Assembly: GCA_964461765.1 (NCBI GenBank)
Contig: CAYWVS010000002.1
Location: forward strand, 13,684 to 77,683
DNA length: 64,000 nt
Direction of reading: 5' to 3'
Source of the DNA: JAVVUJ01 sp964461765
Lineage (GTDB): Bacteria > Bacillota > Clostridia > Peptostreptococcales > Anaerovoracaceae
Shown: positions 23,889-32,830 of the stretch, piece by piece
Position numbering within the stretch: the stretch's first letter is position 1
Layout of the letters: each line of letters begins with the position of its first letter
Notes under the pieces: generated by a model
Told to the model about the DNA's origin: nothing
The model's database searches: none
Seen by the model: the letters and a program-made list of their open reading frames with translations, nothing else
Translations under genes and position numbers: made by a program

Positions 23889-25847
23889 ATGTCACTAATT
23901 TTAGGAATGGATACAGGCGGAACTTATACAGATGGAGTATTAATCAATAGTAAAACTAGGAAAATCCTCTGCAAGGCAAAGGCACTGACCACGAAGGAGG
24001 ATCTGACCATCGGTATAGAAAATTGCATAAAAAATATGAATTACTGTGACTATTCACAAGTCCAATTGGTTTCTCTTTCCACCACCCTAGCAACTAACTC
24101 ACTGGTGGAAGGCAGAGGGGGGAAAGTTGGGCTGATCCTCATGGGGGATGAGCTTAAGGAAGATATTCCCGCCGAATTGTGGGGGCGTGTAAAGGGAAAA
24201 TTTGATATCATGGGAAACCTTCAGGAAGAATTAGACGTTGAAGAAGCGAAGCTATTGTTGGAAAGCTTTCGCGGCAAGGTACAAGCTGTGGCCATTTCTG
24301 GCTATGCCAGTGTTCGAAATCCAAAGCATGAACAAATTTTAAAAAGTCTATCTGAAGAAGTTCTTCAAATTCCTGTGGTCTGTGCCCATCAATTGACCTC
24401 AGCTCTCGGTTTTTATCAGCGAACCGTAACGGCAGTGCTAAACGCAAGGTTAATTCCTGTAATTCATAGCCTCATTACCTCCACCAAAACCGTATTACAA
24501 AAATATAAAATACAAGCACCCATTATGATGGTAAAAGGGGATGGAACACTGATGCCAGAAAGACTGGTTTTAGATAAACCTATTGAAACTATTTTATCCG
24601 GACCGGCAGCCAGTGTTATTGGCGGGGCTTTCCTCACAGAAAAGAAAGATGCTTTAATACTGGATATGGGTGGAACCACCACTGACATTGCTCACATCAA
24701 AGATGGCGTTGTTGGAATTAAAAAAGAGGGTGCTAAGGTGGGTGGGTGGCTCACCAGAGTTCAAGCCGCTGAAATATCTACCTTTGGGCTTGGGGGAGAT
24801 AGCCATATATTCTTAAATTCCACGGGCAAAATAGAAATTGGACCGGAAAAAGCCATCCCCCTCAGCTTGGCCGCACGGGAATTTCCCAATTTATTATACG
24901 AAATGAGAAGTTTTAAACGTCATGGTGAATATAAATCCTACTCCTCTCAAGAAACAGACTGTTATATGATTTTAAAGAAGCCCGATCATCCTACTCCACA
25001 GATAGAAGAGGATGTTTTAGATATCTTAAAGGATGGTCCACACAGTTTAAGTCATATAGCAGACCTGTTGAACAGAGCACCGGAAACTATGGATATGACA
25101 CCATATATTAAACAGGGGGTACTCAGCCGAATTTCCATGACTCCCACTGATATTCTTCACGTCCAAGGGAAGTACACAGAATGGAACGAGGATATCGCTC
25201 GTGTTGGTGCTGAAATCCTATCTAAGCGGATGGAAATCCCCTTGAATCAATTCCTACACCGAGTAGAAGAGTTAATGACAAAACGGATTTGCATGGTGAC
25301 ATTGCAAAGCATTTCAGATTTTGAAAGCCAAAATATTGTATTGGATCAAAGCATGGAAGCATTATACTTACTAAATAAAGCGTTGGAAAATCAAGGAAAA
25401 GAATTGCTGAAAGTAAGCTTAACTCTGGAAAAGCCCATTATCGCCATCGGGGCTCCCGTATCGGCTTGGACTTCAGGGCTAAAGGAAAGGTTAGGCGGAA
25501 ACGTTATCATTCCGGAGCATGCAGAGGTTGCCAATGCAATCGGAGCCGCCGTGGGTCAAATTATGGAGACTGTGGATCTTCTTATCAGCCTTGAACCGGG
25601 AGGAAAAAGCTATATTTTAAACACGCCCTGGGATCGCAAGATGTATAACACTTTGGAAGAAGCCTTGTTCTACGCTATCCACGAAGGTCGAAAACACATA
25701 GAAAACATCCTGTTTGGAGCAGGATGCAATCGTTGTGAATTCTTGGAAGAATTCAAGGATATTATGGTGGATCTTAAGGAAAATGAAGCTCAGGTATTTA
25801 TGGGGAAAAAAGTAAGGATTACCGGTATGGGAAAACCTAACCTATGA
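23889..25847 (+). CDS. Hydantoinase A / N-methylhydantoinase-family protein, stand-alone
   Basis: 652 residues with GGGAGG before the ATG. LGMDTGGTYTDGVLI (about residues 5-19) and DALILDMGGTTTDIAHI (about 255-271) are the two phosphate-binding loops of the ASKHA fold seen in hydantoinase A, acetone carboxylase and 5-oxoprolinase. ATTLATNSLVEGRGGKVGLI-type segments also match. Residues about 365-420 (EEDVLDILKDGPHSLSHIADLLNR) look like a winged-helix-type insert. The partner HyuB subunit is absent, so ATP-dependent ring opening cannot be assumed. Such stand-alone proteins are common in Clostridia and have no settled role. Its last six bases overlap the convergent spoVAF-like gene. Confidence 0.8.
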   Translation: MSLILGMDTGGTYTDGVLINSKTRKILCKAKALTTKEDLTIGIENCIKNMNYCDYSQVQLVSLSTTLATNSLVEGRGGKVGLILMGDELKEDIPAELWGRVKGKFDIMGNLQEELDVEEAKLLLESFRGKVQAVAISGYASVRNPKHEQILKSLSEEVLQIPVVCAHQLTSALGFYQRTVTAVLNARLIPVIHSLITSTKTVLQKYKIQAPIMMVKGDGTLMPERLVLDKPIETILSGPAASVIGGAFLTEKKDALILDMGGTTTDIAHIKDGVVGIKKEGAKVGGWLTRVQAAEISTFGLGGDSHIFLNSTGKIEIGPEKAIPLSLAAREFPNLLYEMRSFKRHGEYKSYSSQETDCYMILKKPDHPTPQIEEDVLDILKDGPHSLSHIADLLNRAPETMDMTPYIKQGVLSRISMTPTDILHVQGKYTEWNEDIARVGAEILSKRMEIPLNQFLHRVEELMTKRICMVTLQSISDFESQNIVLDQSMEALYLLNKALENQGKELLKVSLTLEKPIIAIGAPVSAWTSGLKERLGGNVIIPEHAEVANAIGAAVGQIMETVDLLISLEPGGKSYILNTPWDRKMYNTLEEALFYAIHEGRKHIENILFGAGCNRCEFLEEFKDIMVDLKENEAQVFMGKKVRITGMGKPNL

Positions 25848-27236
25848 TTTTGTTCGGAAAAGCATATGGCTTAATTGTTTTCCATCGAAAGGAATCAAAG
25901 GGAATAAATAAGGGGTTCCCAACAGAGATTTTGTAAATCCCATTATTAAAAGGAATATGACAAAAGCAGTAATTACACCCCATAGCCCATATACGGCCAC
26001 CCCTATAATCATGAGTATTCGCATGAATTTGATAGCGTAAGAAAGCTCAATGCTTGGGTTGGTAAAACCGCCCAGAGCTACCACCGCCATGCAAAGAATG
26101 GTTTGAGGAATAAACCACCCTGCTGTGATGGAAAACTCCCCTAAAATTAATGCACCTATTACAGATAGGGACATACCCAAGGAGCTTGGAGTGTTTAGGG
26201 ATGCTAACTTCAGGGCATCTATGGCAATTTCTAAAAGGATAAACTGTAGAAACAAAGGTATGGAATACCCTTCATCCGGTGCTAAAAAGTGCAGGTATTC
26301 AGGCACCACCACATAGTTTTCAGCTATCAGCAAATAAACCGGAGTCAAGAACATAATAATTAACATATTTAAGGTTCTGACTAATCTGAAATAGTTTCCG
26401 GTTACAACTGGAAAATAATAATCGTCCACATCCTGCATGAAATCAAAGAGGCAGGTTGGAAGCATCAGCGCGGTAGGACTGTTATCTGTGAAAATTACGA
26501 TTTTTCCTTCTGTAAGATGTGCGGATACCACATCCGGTCTTTGGGTATATCTAACCTTTGGGAAAGGGCTTATATTCCCTCTGCCCCCCAAAGCCTCCAC
26601 TAAGCTTTGATCACCGACAGTAAGACTTTGCACTTTTAAATTTTTAATTTTATCTACGATTTTATCTACTTGTTTTTGATCTGCCAAGCCATCGATATAA
26701 CCTAAAGCAATATCGGTTTTTGTCTTTTCTCCTACATTAAACACTTTAAATATCAATTTAGGGTCTCTAATTCTCCGCCTAACCATAGCGGTGTTAAAAA
26801 TTAATGTTTCTACAAACCCGTCCTTTGCACCTCGAAGACTTTTCTCCTTTTCCGGCTCAGCAACAGACCTTACGGGATAAGTTCTGACGTCTATGACGAT
26901 GGCTTCAGCATAGCCGTCAATTAGCATAACGGTCTGTCCCGACAACACCCATTTAACCATATTCTCAATGTTATTTTCCTTCATTACCTCGATATATGGG
27001 ATTTGATTTTTAATGAAATCTAGAGCGGTATGATACTCATCCATTTCTTTATTGGTTATTTGAAAAAATCTAGTCATCAGATATTGCATGATTTCATCTT
27101 TAGTAAAAGCGTCTACATAATAGAAGTAAACCTCTTTACCTCCTACTATGATATTTCGTTCTACCATATCAAAGGTTTTTCCGATGGGTAAAGATGCCCG
27201 TAATTGGGTTACATATTCCACAAATTTATTTTCCAT
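25842..27236 (-). CDS. Spore germination protein of the GerA/SpoVAF family
   Basis: 464 residues. The N-terminal half is soluble with the GerA-family GQTVMLIDGYAEAIVIDVRTYPVRSVAEPEKEKSLRGAKDGFVETLIFNTAMVRRRIRDP block. The C-terminal half (about 280-450) has four to five membrane helices, including PTALMLPTCLFDFMQDVDDYYFP at the junction. The short C terminus and sequence fit SpoVAF rather than receptor A subunits (GerAA). SpoVAF is an inner-spore-membrane protein made in the forespore that helps ion or DPA release in germination. No spoVA genes or GerAB/AC partners are adjacent, so it is an orphan here. Its ribosome site can be covered by an upstream complementary arm. Confidence 0.85.
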   Translation of the reverse strand: MENKFVEYVTQLRASLPIGKTFDMVERNIIVGGKEVYFYYVDAFTKDEIMQYLMTRFFQITNKEMDEYHTALDFIKNQIPYIEVMKENNIENMVKWVLSGQTVMLIDGYAEAIVIDVRTYPVRSVAEPEKEKSLRGAKDGFVETLIFNTAMVRRRIRDPKLIFKVFNVGEKTKTDIALGYIDGLADQKQVDKIVDKIKNLKVQSLTVGDQSLVEALGGRGNISPFPKVRYTQRPDVVSAHLTEGKIVIFTDNSPTALMLPTCLFDFMQDVDDYYFPVVTGNYFRLVRTLNMLIIMFLTPVYLLIAENYVVVPEYLHFLAPDEGYSIPLFLQFILLEIAIDALKLASLNTPSSLGMSLSVIGALILGEFSITAGWFIPQTILCMAVVALGGFTNPSIELSYAIKFMRILMIIGVAVYGLWGVITAFVIFLLIMGFTKSLLGTPYLFPLIPFDGKQLSHMLFRTKS

Positions 27237-27239
27237 TAA

Positions 27240-27338
27240 AATACTCCTATATTGATTTTTTTAGCATATACCTTTATTTCTCCAGTTAGGATTAGGCATT
27301 TGCTTTTATAAAACGAAACTGTATCTCATAGGAGTATT
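27240..27338 (-). promoter_or_regulatory. Potential SD-sequestering long-range hairpin before the spoVAF-like gene
   Basis: AATACTCCTAT (minus strand, 27338-27328) is perfectly complementary to ATAGGAGTATT (27250-27240), which contains the AGGAG ribosome site of the gene starting at 27236. The arms are 11 bases long with a 77-base loop. Confidence 0.45.
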
Positions 27339-27400
27339 ATATCCTTTGGATTATATTTCATACAAAAATCATGCATTTGGAATGAAATTCTGTGATAGGG

Positions 27401-28081
27401 CTATGCCATTAGATTTTTCTCCATCTTCTCTCTCCGTTGATCGTCGATGAGAATATGACCATTTGTTTCCTTATTATATAGAGTGTGTATAATATCCTTT
27501 ACCGTCACAATCGGGAACGTATTGATTTGGAACTGTTCTCGAATTTCTTCTATGGCTGTCTTTTCACCTTGCCCCTTTTCCATACGATCTACACTGATGA
27601 TTAGCCCTTCCAAATTTATTTCAGCCGCATTTTTTAAAAGGGGTACGCTCTCTCTGACAGCAGTTCCTGCGGTGATTACATCCTCCACCATTAAAACGGA
27701 ATCCCCTGATTTAAGCTGATATCCCACCATGGAACCACCCTCACCGTGGTCCTTCTGCTCCTTCCTGTTAAAGCAATAGCTTACATTTTTACTAAAGGAG
27801 GAAAATAAAGCCATGGAAGTGGCTACTGCCAAAGGAATTCCCTTATAAGCAGGACCAAATAGTGCGGTAATTTCCTCCGGCAAGTTACCTGCTTTTATAT
27901 TTTCCATAATGCAAGTGGCGTAAAAATTCCCCAGTCTGGAAATTTGCTCTCCCGTCTTGTAATTACCTGTATTAATAAAATAAGAGGTGGGTCTTCCACT
28001 CTTAGTAATAAAGTCTCCAAAGGTCAAAACTCCTGCATCCACCATAAAGTGAATAAATTCTTCTTTGTAATTTTTGTTCAT
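27401..28081 (-). CDS. pyrE: Orotate phosphoribosyltransferase
   Basis: 226 residues from the ATG at 28081 (AGGTGAT upstream; a GTG three codons earlier is in frame). FINTGNYKTGEQ and FGPAYKGIPLAVATS fit the PyrE substrate loops, and VLMVEDVITAGTAVRE is the PRPP-binding motif. It joins orotate to PRPP to give OMP. It is the last gene of the pyr run, 172 bases after pyrD. The gap holds inverted-repeat sequences that might form an internal regulatory element. With pyrB, I, C, F, K and D, the whole UMP pathway after carbamoyl phosphate is present. Confidence 0.95.
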   Translation of the reverse strand: MNKNYKEEFIHFMVDAGVLTFGDFITKSGRPTSYFINTGNYKTGEQISRLGNFYATCIMENIKAGNLPEEITALFGPAYKGIPLAVATSMALFSSFSKNVSYCFNRKEQKDHGEGGSMVGYQLKSGDSVLMVEDVITAGTAVRESVPLLKNAAEINLEGLIISVDRMEKGQGEKTAIEEIREQFQINTFPIVTVKDIIHTLYNKETNGHILIDDQRREKMEKNLMA

Positions 28082-28182
28082 ACATATCACCTATCTTTTA
28101 AAATTAATCTTAAATTCATTAATTACCATGTCGCTAAGCCGGTTTCCAATTTGGAAGGTTCTGCTTATCTAATTTGCATTTT

Positions 28183-28274
28183 TTTCATACTCTAAAATTT
28201 ACATCGACCAAGCTAAAGCCGAGTATGAAACTTCAACTAGCTATTTTCCATTTTCATACTCTATTTTCATACTC
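28183..28274. repeat. TTTCATACTC repeat family between pyrD and pyrE
   Basis: TTTCATACTC occurs at 28183-28192, 28252-28261 and 28265-28274, and its inverse GAGTATGAAA at 28221-28230. The inverse copy can pair with either side. The two right-hand copies form the end of pyrD and include its TGA stop. Confidence 0.7.
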
Positions 28275-29174
28275 TAAAAAGGTATTTCTTATATCTTTTA
28301 AGTTTTTAAATTTTTCTCCTTCCATATATTCTTCCAGTTCTCTCAGAATGCTTACCGGGGCTGTGGGGTCAATCAGTGCGGCTGTTCCCACGGAAACTAA
28401 ATCTGCACCGGCCATAATAAACTCAACTACATCCTCACCTTTCGTAATTCCCCCTAATCCGATTATAGGAATCTCTACGGATTTCCGGACTTGATAAACC
28501 ATCCTTACGGCAACCGGCATTATTGCGGGTCCTGATAGCCCTCCCATGCCATTGGCTAAAACGGGTTTTTTTCTCTTTATATCTATCTTCATACCAAGCA
28601 AGGTATTGATCAGGGAAAGACAATCTGCCCCTTCACTTTCCACCGCCTTTGCAATTTCAACGATGTCTGTCACATTGGGGGTAAGCTTGATGATGATAGG
28701 TTTTTTACTTCGCCTTTTAATCTCTCTCGTTACCTCTGCAGCCATTTTGGGAGAAGTGCCAAAGCCAATGCCCCCTTCCTTCACGTTGGGACAGGAAATA
28801 TTGATCTCCATCATTTGGATGTTCGTTTCGTTTAGCTTTTCCACCACTTGGCAGTATTCTTCCACTGTTTTTCCCGCCACATTTACTATGATGGGAGCAT
28901 TTATTTTTAATAATTCCGGAAGCTCCTCTTTAATAAAAAAGTCCACTCCGTTGTTTTGTAATCCTACGGAATTGAGCATTCCTCCGTAGCTTTCTGCAAT
29001 TCTTGGGGTAGAATTTCCTTGCCAAGGCACGTTGGCAACCCCTTTGGTAATGACAGCTCCAAGTTTTGATGCATTATAATATTGACGGCTTTCCTCTAAG
29101 GAGAAGGTTCCTGATGCAGTAGTGATAGGGTTTTTCAAGGTGATACCACAAATATTTACTGATAAATCAATCAT
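28254..29174 (-). CDS. pyrD: Dihydroorotate dehydrogenase B (NAD-linked), catalytic subunit
   Basis: 306 residues. LSVNICGITLKNPITTASGTF is the class 1 N terminus. MMEINISCPNVKEGGIGFG carries the catalytic Cys of class 1B enzymes (class 2 enzymes use Ser). GGLSGPAIMPVAVRMV and IIGLGGITKGEDVVEFIMAGA bind FMN. It oxidises dihydroorotate to orotate and passes electrons to PyrK and on to NAD+. It overlaps pyrK by eight bases, as expected for an obligate heterotetramer. Confidence 0.97.
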   Translation of the reverse strand: MIDLSVNICGITLKNPITTASGTFSLEESRQYYNASKLGAVITKGVANVPWQGNSTPRIAESYGGMLNSVGLQNNGVDFFIKEELPELLKINAPIIVNVAGKTVEEYCQVVEKLNETNIQMMEINISCPNVKEGGIGFGTSPKMAAEVTREIKRRSKKPIIIKLTPNVTDIVEIAKAVESEGADCLSLINTLLGMKIDIKRKKPVLANGMGGLSGPAIMPVAVRMVYQVRKSVEIPIIGLGGITKGEDVVEFIMAGADLVSVGTAALIDPTAPVSILRELEEYMEGEKFKNLKDIRNTFLEYENRV

Positions 29175-30021
29175 GCCAAATTACCTCCTTTCCCATAAAT
29201 ACGGGTCCATCCTTACAGACTTTTTTCAAAGCCACATCCACTCCCAATGCTTCATGAGAAAATGTAACCCTATCCTTCATGGATGCTTTTACCTGACAAG
29301 TACATCCTACACAAGCCCCATATCCACACCCCATGCGTTCTTCCATAGATACTTGAATGGGAATTCCACCATCTTTTCCCATACAGTATTCCGTCAAATG
29401 CTTCAACATTTTTTCAGGACCGCAGGCAAAGTAATATTGACCTTGTAATTTAATCTCTTGAATGAGTCTTAAAATATTCCCTTTATACCCTATGGAACCG
29501 GATTCCGTTGCTATAAACACCCGGTCACAGTAAGCTTTAAGTTCTTCTACTAAAAAAGGTTCATCCTTAAATCCGATTACCCCAGTAATCTTAATATCTA
29601 AATTTTTTCTTAAGTATTTAGCCAACTCCACCAAAGGAGGAACCCCTATGCCACCGCCAACAAGAACTACGTCTTTTATTTGATTTTCTTCATATTTACA
29701 AAAATTGAAAAAATCGTCTAATAAAAAACCATTTCCATTGGGACTACTGATTTTCAATTGTTCCCCCGGTAAGTACAGTGACATTTCCTCCGTGCCTTTT
29801 CCCACAATACCATAAACCAATGTCACTGTATCCCTTTTTATTTCACAAATGCTAATAGGTCTCGGCAAAAGTCGACTCTCATCCCTTAAATAGATATTAA
29901 GGAATTGCCCCGGGCGTATTTCCCGGGAAATTTCAGGAGACTTAAAAACCATCTTATAAACTCCCGAAGCTATGGGGGCGTTCTCCATGATTTCCACTTT
30001 TAGGATACTTTTCTTACACAC
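29167..30021 (-). CDS. pyrK: Dihydroorotate dehydrogenase electron-transfer subunit
   Basis: 284 residues, somewhat longer than the usual 250-260. RPGQFLNIYLRDESRLLPRPISI is the FAD-binding region, VLVGGGIGVPPLVELAKYL the NAD-binding turn, and MGCGYGACVGCTCQVK near the C terminus ligates the [2Fe-2S] cluster. PyrK carries electrons from the FMN of PyrD to NAD+. Its gene abuts pyrF without a gap and overlaps pyrD. Confidence 0.96.
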   Translation of the reverse strand: MCKKSILKVEIMENAPIASGVYKMVFKSPEISREIRPGQFLNIYLRDESRLLPRPISICEIKRDTVTLVYGIVGKGTEEMSLYLPGEQLKISSPNGNGFLLDDFFNFCKYEENQIKDVVLVGGGIGVPPLVELAKYLRKNLDIKITGVIGFKDEPFLVEELKAYCDRVFIATESGSIGYKGNILRLIQEIKLQGQYYFACGPEKMLKHLTEYCMGKDGGIPIQVSMEERMGCGYGACVGCTCQVKASMKDRVTFSHEALGVDVALKKVCKDGPVFMGKEVIWHD

Positions 30022-30969
30022 TTATGCTCCATTCCCCTTCCCTCTAATCCCTGATAAGCTATGGTTTAAGTCTTCCTTCATGGAAAGAACTGCCCCTCTA
30101 GCTGCCTCTGCAAAATCTCGTTCCCCATACTTAGAGGAATTCTTATAGGCTTCTGTAATCCCTCTTGAAGAATTGACGATACATCCAATCCCATCCCGGT
30201 CAAAAAATCCCTTTAAGTCCTCTGCTTTTCCTCCCTGTGCACCGTATCCCGGTACCAAAAAGAAGGTATGGGGCATCTGACGTCTTAAGGAAACTCCCTG
30301 TTCTCTGTGGGTAGCACCTACCACAGCCCCTACATTACTGTATCCCAACTTGCCCATAGATTGAAGCCCCCATTGAGAAACCAAGCTTCCTACCTCTTCA
30401 TAGACCTTCTTTCCAGAATCCTTTAGTTCCAAATCCTGTATGTCCTTGCTACTGGGGTTGCTGGTTTTTACCAATAAAAACATTCCTTTGTTATGATGAT
30501 TCGCCGCCTCAATAAATGGCTGAATTCCATCTATCCCCAAATATGGATTTAAGGTAACGGCATCTTCCTGCCAGGGATCCAAAAGAGTTCCTTCAATGTC
30601 CACTCCCGACAAATGGGCTGCATAGGAGGCAGCCGTGGAGCCGATATCCCCTCGCTTAATATCCCCGATTACCAAAAGCCCCTTTTCCTTTGCATAACTG
30701 ATTGTGTCCATATAGGCCTGCAAACCTTCTATCCCATATTGTTCATACATGGCAATTTGAGGTTTTACAGCAGGAACCAAGTCATAAATCCTATTTATAA
30801 TCTGCTTGTTAAATATAGTAAACATGTGACCTAGGGCCTTTGTGGTTTTACCATATGCTTCAATGCTTTCCTCTTTAATATAGGAAGGGATCATTGACAA
30901 TGTAGGATCCAGTCCTATTACCGTGGGATTATTGCATGACCCTATTTTTTCTATTAGTAAATCTATCAT
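30022..30969 (-). CDS. pyrF: Orotidine 5'-phosphate decarboxylase, type 2
   Basis: 315 residues. VIGLDPTLSMIPSYI, VPAVKPQIAMYEQYG and VIGDIKRGDIGSTAASYA carry the catalytic Lys/Asp array, and the later DAVTLNPYLGIDGIQPF and VPGYGAQGG are typical of the longer type 2 subfamily found in Clostridia and actinobacteria. It decarboxylates OMP to UMP. It lies between pyrC (61-base gap upstream) and pyrK (no gap). Confidence 0.95.
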   Translation of the reverse strand: MIDLLIEKIGSCNNPTVIGLDPTLSMIPSYIKEESIEAYGKTTKALGHMFTIFNKQIINRIYDLVPAVKPQIAMYEQYGIEGLQAYMDTISYAKEKGLLVIGDIKRGDIGSTAASYAAHLSGVDIEGTLLDPWQEDAVTLNPYLGIDGIQPFIEAANHHNKGMFLLVKTSNPSSKDIQDLELKDSGKKVYEEVGSLVSQWGLQSMGKLGYSNVGAVVGATHREQGVSLRRQMPHTFFLVPGYGAQGGKAEDLKGFFDRDGIGCIVNSSRGITEAYKNSSKYGERDFAEAARGAVLSMKEDLNHSLSGIRGKGNGA

Positions 30970-31029
30970 TTTATTCCTTTCAACTTTGCTATTTTTAATT
31001 AATGGCTATATTCTTACTTTGTTCATAAG

Positions 31030-32376
31030 TTATGTTTTTTTGACTTCTCCTTTAGTGCAACAAACCACCTGAGGTTTCCCCCATACCGTCATCCCTTCAA
31101 AGGGGGTATTGGAGGACTTGGATTGAAACTGCTGCCCGGTTATTTCGTAGCTGTTTTTCACATCAATCAGCGTAATGTCCGCTGGTACACCCGGAGCTAA
31201 AGTTCCCTTTGACAAACCCAAAATTCTTGCAGGGTTTAAAGCCATTTTTTCCATAAGTTGCAAGGGAGTCAGAATACCTGATTTTACTAAAGCCGTATAG
31301 CTTACAGGAAAGGAAGTCTCCAGTCCTATGACTCCAAAGGGCGCCTCCGAAAAAGGCAGGCTCTTATCTCCCACGCTATGGGGGGCGTGATCAGTGGCGA
31401 TGGCATCAATGGTTCCATCCCTTAACCCTTCCTTGATGGCTAACACATCCTCTCTGGTTCGCAAGGGAGGATTCATTTTCATATGAGTCTTTGCCAAAGC
31501 CTTGACTCCTGCCAGTTGTTGATTGACGATATCCCAATCCGTCAGCGTGAAATAATGGGGGGCTGTTTCTGCGGTCACTTTGACGCCCTTTTCCTTAGCT
31601 TTCCTGATGAGTTCCACACTGCCCTTAGTACTTACATGTTGAATATGAATTCTGCACCCTATCTGCTCAGCAAGCTCCAAATCCCGCTTTAATATGCTTT
31701 CTTCCGCCTCTTTGGGAATCCCTTTTAACTGCATTCCATAAGAAACCAGTCCTTCATTCATACAGCCTCCTGCCAAATCGTGGTTTTCTGTGTGATCAAG
31801 GATAAGTAAGTCTAATTCTTTGGCCTTTTCCATAGCCTTTCTCATTACCTGCTCTGACATGACAGATTTTCCATCCTCGCTTAATCCGCAGATTCCTGCA
31901 TCTTTTAAGGCAACAAAATCCGTTAACTCCTGTCCTTCCATTCCCACGGTAACTGCTCCCACGGTGAGAACATGCACAGGGGAAACTTCCTGGGCTTTGG
32001 ATGTCACCCATTCTACCATACTTGCGCTGTCTATGACCGGAGAGGTATTTGCCATGGCGCAGATGGTGGTAAAGCCTCCTGCATATGCAGCTTCTCCGCC
32101 ACTTTGGATATCCTCCTTGTAGGTGAACCCCGGCTCCCTCAAATGCACGTGAAGATCAATAAACCCCGGCACCACCCATTTCTCTTGGGCATCTATGATT
32201 TCCACCGTCCCTTGACCATTCTGGTGAACTTCATCCTTGCCATTCACCATGGTGTCAAAAGGCTCATAAGATTTCCCTATATATTGAATGATCCCATCCT
32301 CCACATAAACGTTGTTAAATTCCTCCATTTTTTGTGAAGGATCCACCACATATCCGTTCTTTATGATTAACTTCAT
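31030..32376 (-). CDS. pyrC: Dihydroorotase, type I
   Basis: 448 residues. VPGFIDLHVHLREPGF has the HxH metal site near residue 76, followed by ILDHTENHDLA, IHIQHVSTKGS and ATDHAPHS (catalytic Asp). NPARILGLSKGTLAPGVPADI closes the amidohydrolase barrel. It interconverts carbamoyl-aspartate and dihydroorotate. The Gly-Glu-rich stretch in residues 40-55 is an ordinary beta-domain loop. It follows pyrI by 23 bases. Confidence 0.96.
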   Translation of the reverse strand: MKLIIKNGYVVDPSQKMEEFNNVYVEDGIIQYIGKSYEPFDTMVNGKDEVHQNGQGTVEIIDAQEKWVVPGFIDLHVHLREPGFTYKEDIQSGGEAAYAGGFTTICAMANTSPVIDSASMVEWVTSKAQEVSPVHVLTVGAVTVGMEGQELTDFVALKDAGICGLSEDGKSVMSEQVMRKAMEKAKELDLLILDHTENHDLAGGCMNEGLVSYGMQLKGIPKEAEESILKRDLELAEQIGCRIHIQHVSTKGSVELIRKAKEKGVKVTAETAPHYFTLTDWDIVNQQLAGVKALAKTHMKMNPPLRTREDVLAIKEGLRDGTIDAIATDHAPHSVGDKSLPFSEAPFGVIGLETSFPVSYTALVKSGILTPLQLMEKMALNPARILGLSKGTLAPGVPADITLIDVKNSYEITGQQFQSKSSNTPFEGMTVWGKPQVVCCTKGEVKKT

Positions 32377-32399
32377 GTTTACTCCATTCTGTTTCTAAC

Positions 32400-32828
32400 T
32401 TAAACTCCCAATTTCACAATATCATCGCAATATTCGCAGCTGTACTCTTTGTGATTTTCGTCTAATAAATGGAATACATGAGGGGCATTGGGTTCTACGG
32501 AGGTGACACATCTTGGATTTTTGCATTTAATAACGTTAGTTACCTTCTCCGGCAGTTCCAATTTGATTTTTTTCACAATTTTATGGTCTTGGATGATATT
32601 TACCGTAGCTGTATGATCGATGAGCCCCAATGCAGTTAAGTCTACATTGTGCAAATTGGTAAACTTGATTACATCTTTTCTTCCGTGTTTTTTACTGGGG
32701 GCATTCATGATAAAGGCCACCATATCTGTGGTTTGATCTATGTTTAAGTAATGAAGCACCTTGATTCCAAACCCTGCTGTTATATGGTCTATTACAATTC
32801 CTTTTTCTATACTGTTAATGACGATCAT
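32400..32828 (-). CDS. pyrI: Aspartate carbamoyltransferase regulatory subunit
   Basis: 142 residues. The N-terminal allosteric domain starts MIVINSIEKGIVIDHITAGFG. The C-terminal zinc domain has four cysteines, CKNPRC then CEYC, that join the regulatory and catalytic chains. PyrI confers CTP/ATP control on PyrB. Its presence means this ATCase is of the class B dodecamer type, unlike the PyrI-free Bacillus enzyme. It starts two bases after pyrB. Confidence 0.96.
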   Translation of the reverse strand: MIVINSIEKGIVIDHITAGFGIKVLHYLNIDQTTDMVAFIMNAPSKKHGRKDVIKFTNLHNVDLTALGLIDHTATVNIIQDHKIVKKIKLELPEKVTNVIKCKNPRCVTSVEPNAPHVFHLLDENHKEYSCEYCDDIVKLGV

Positions 32829-32830
32829 CT

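Noticed and set aside
28546..28989. 147-codon open frame on the plus strand
   Set aside because: Fully antisense to pyrD, whose motifs are intact; no start signal.
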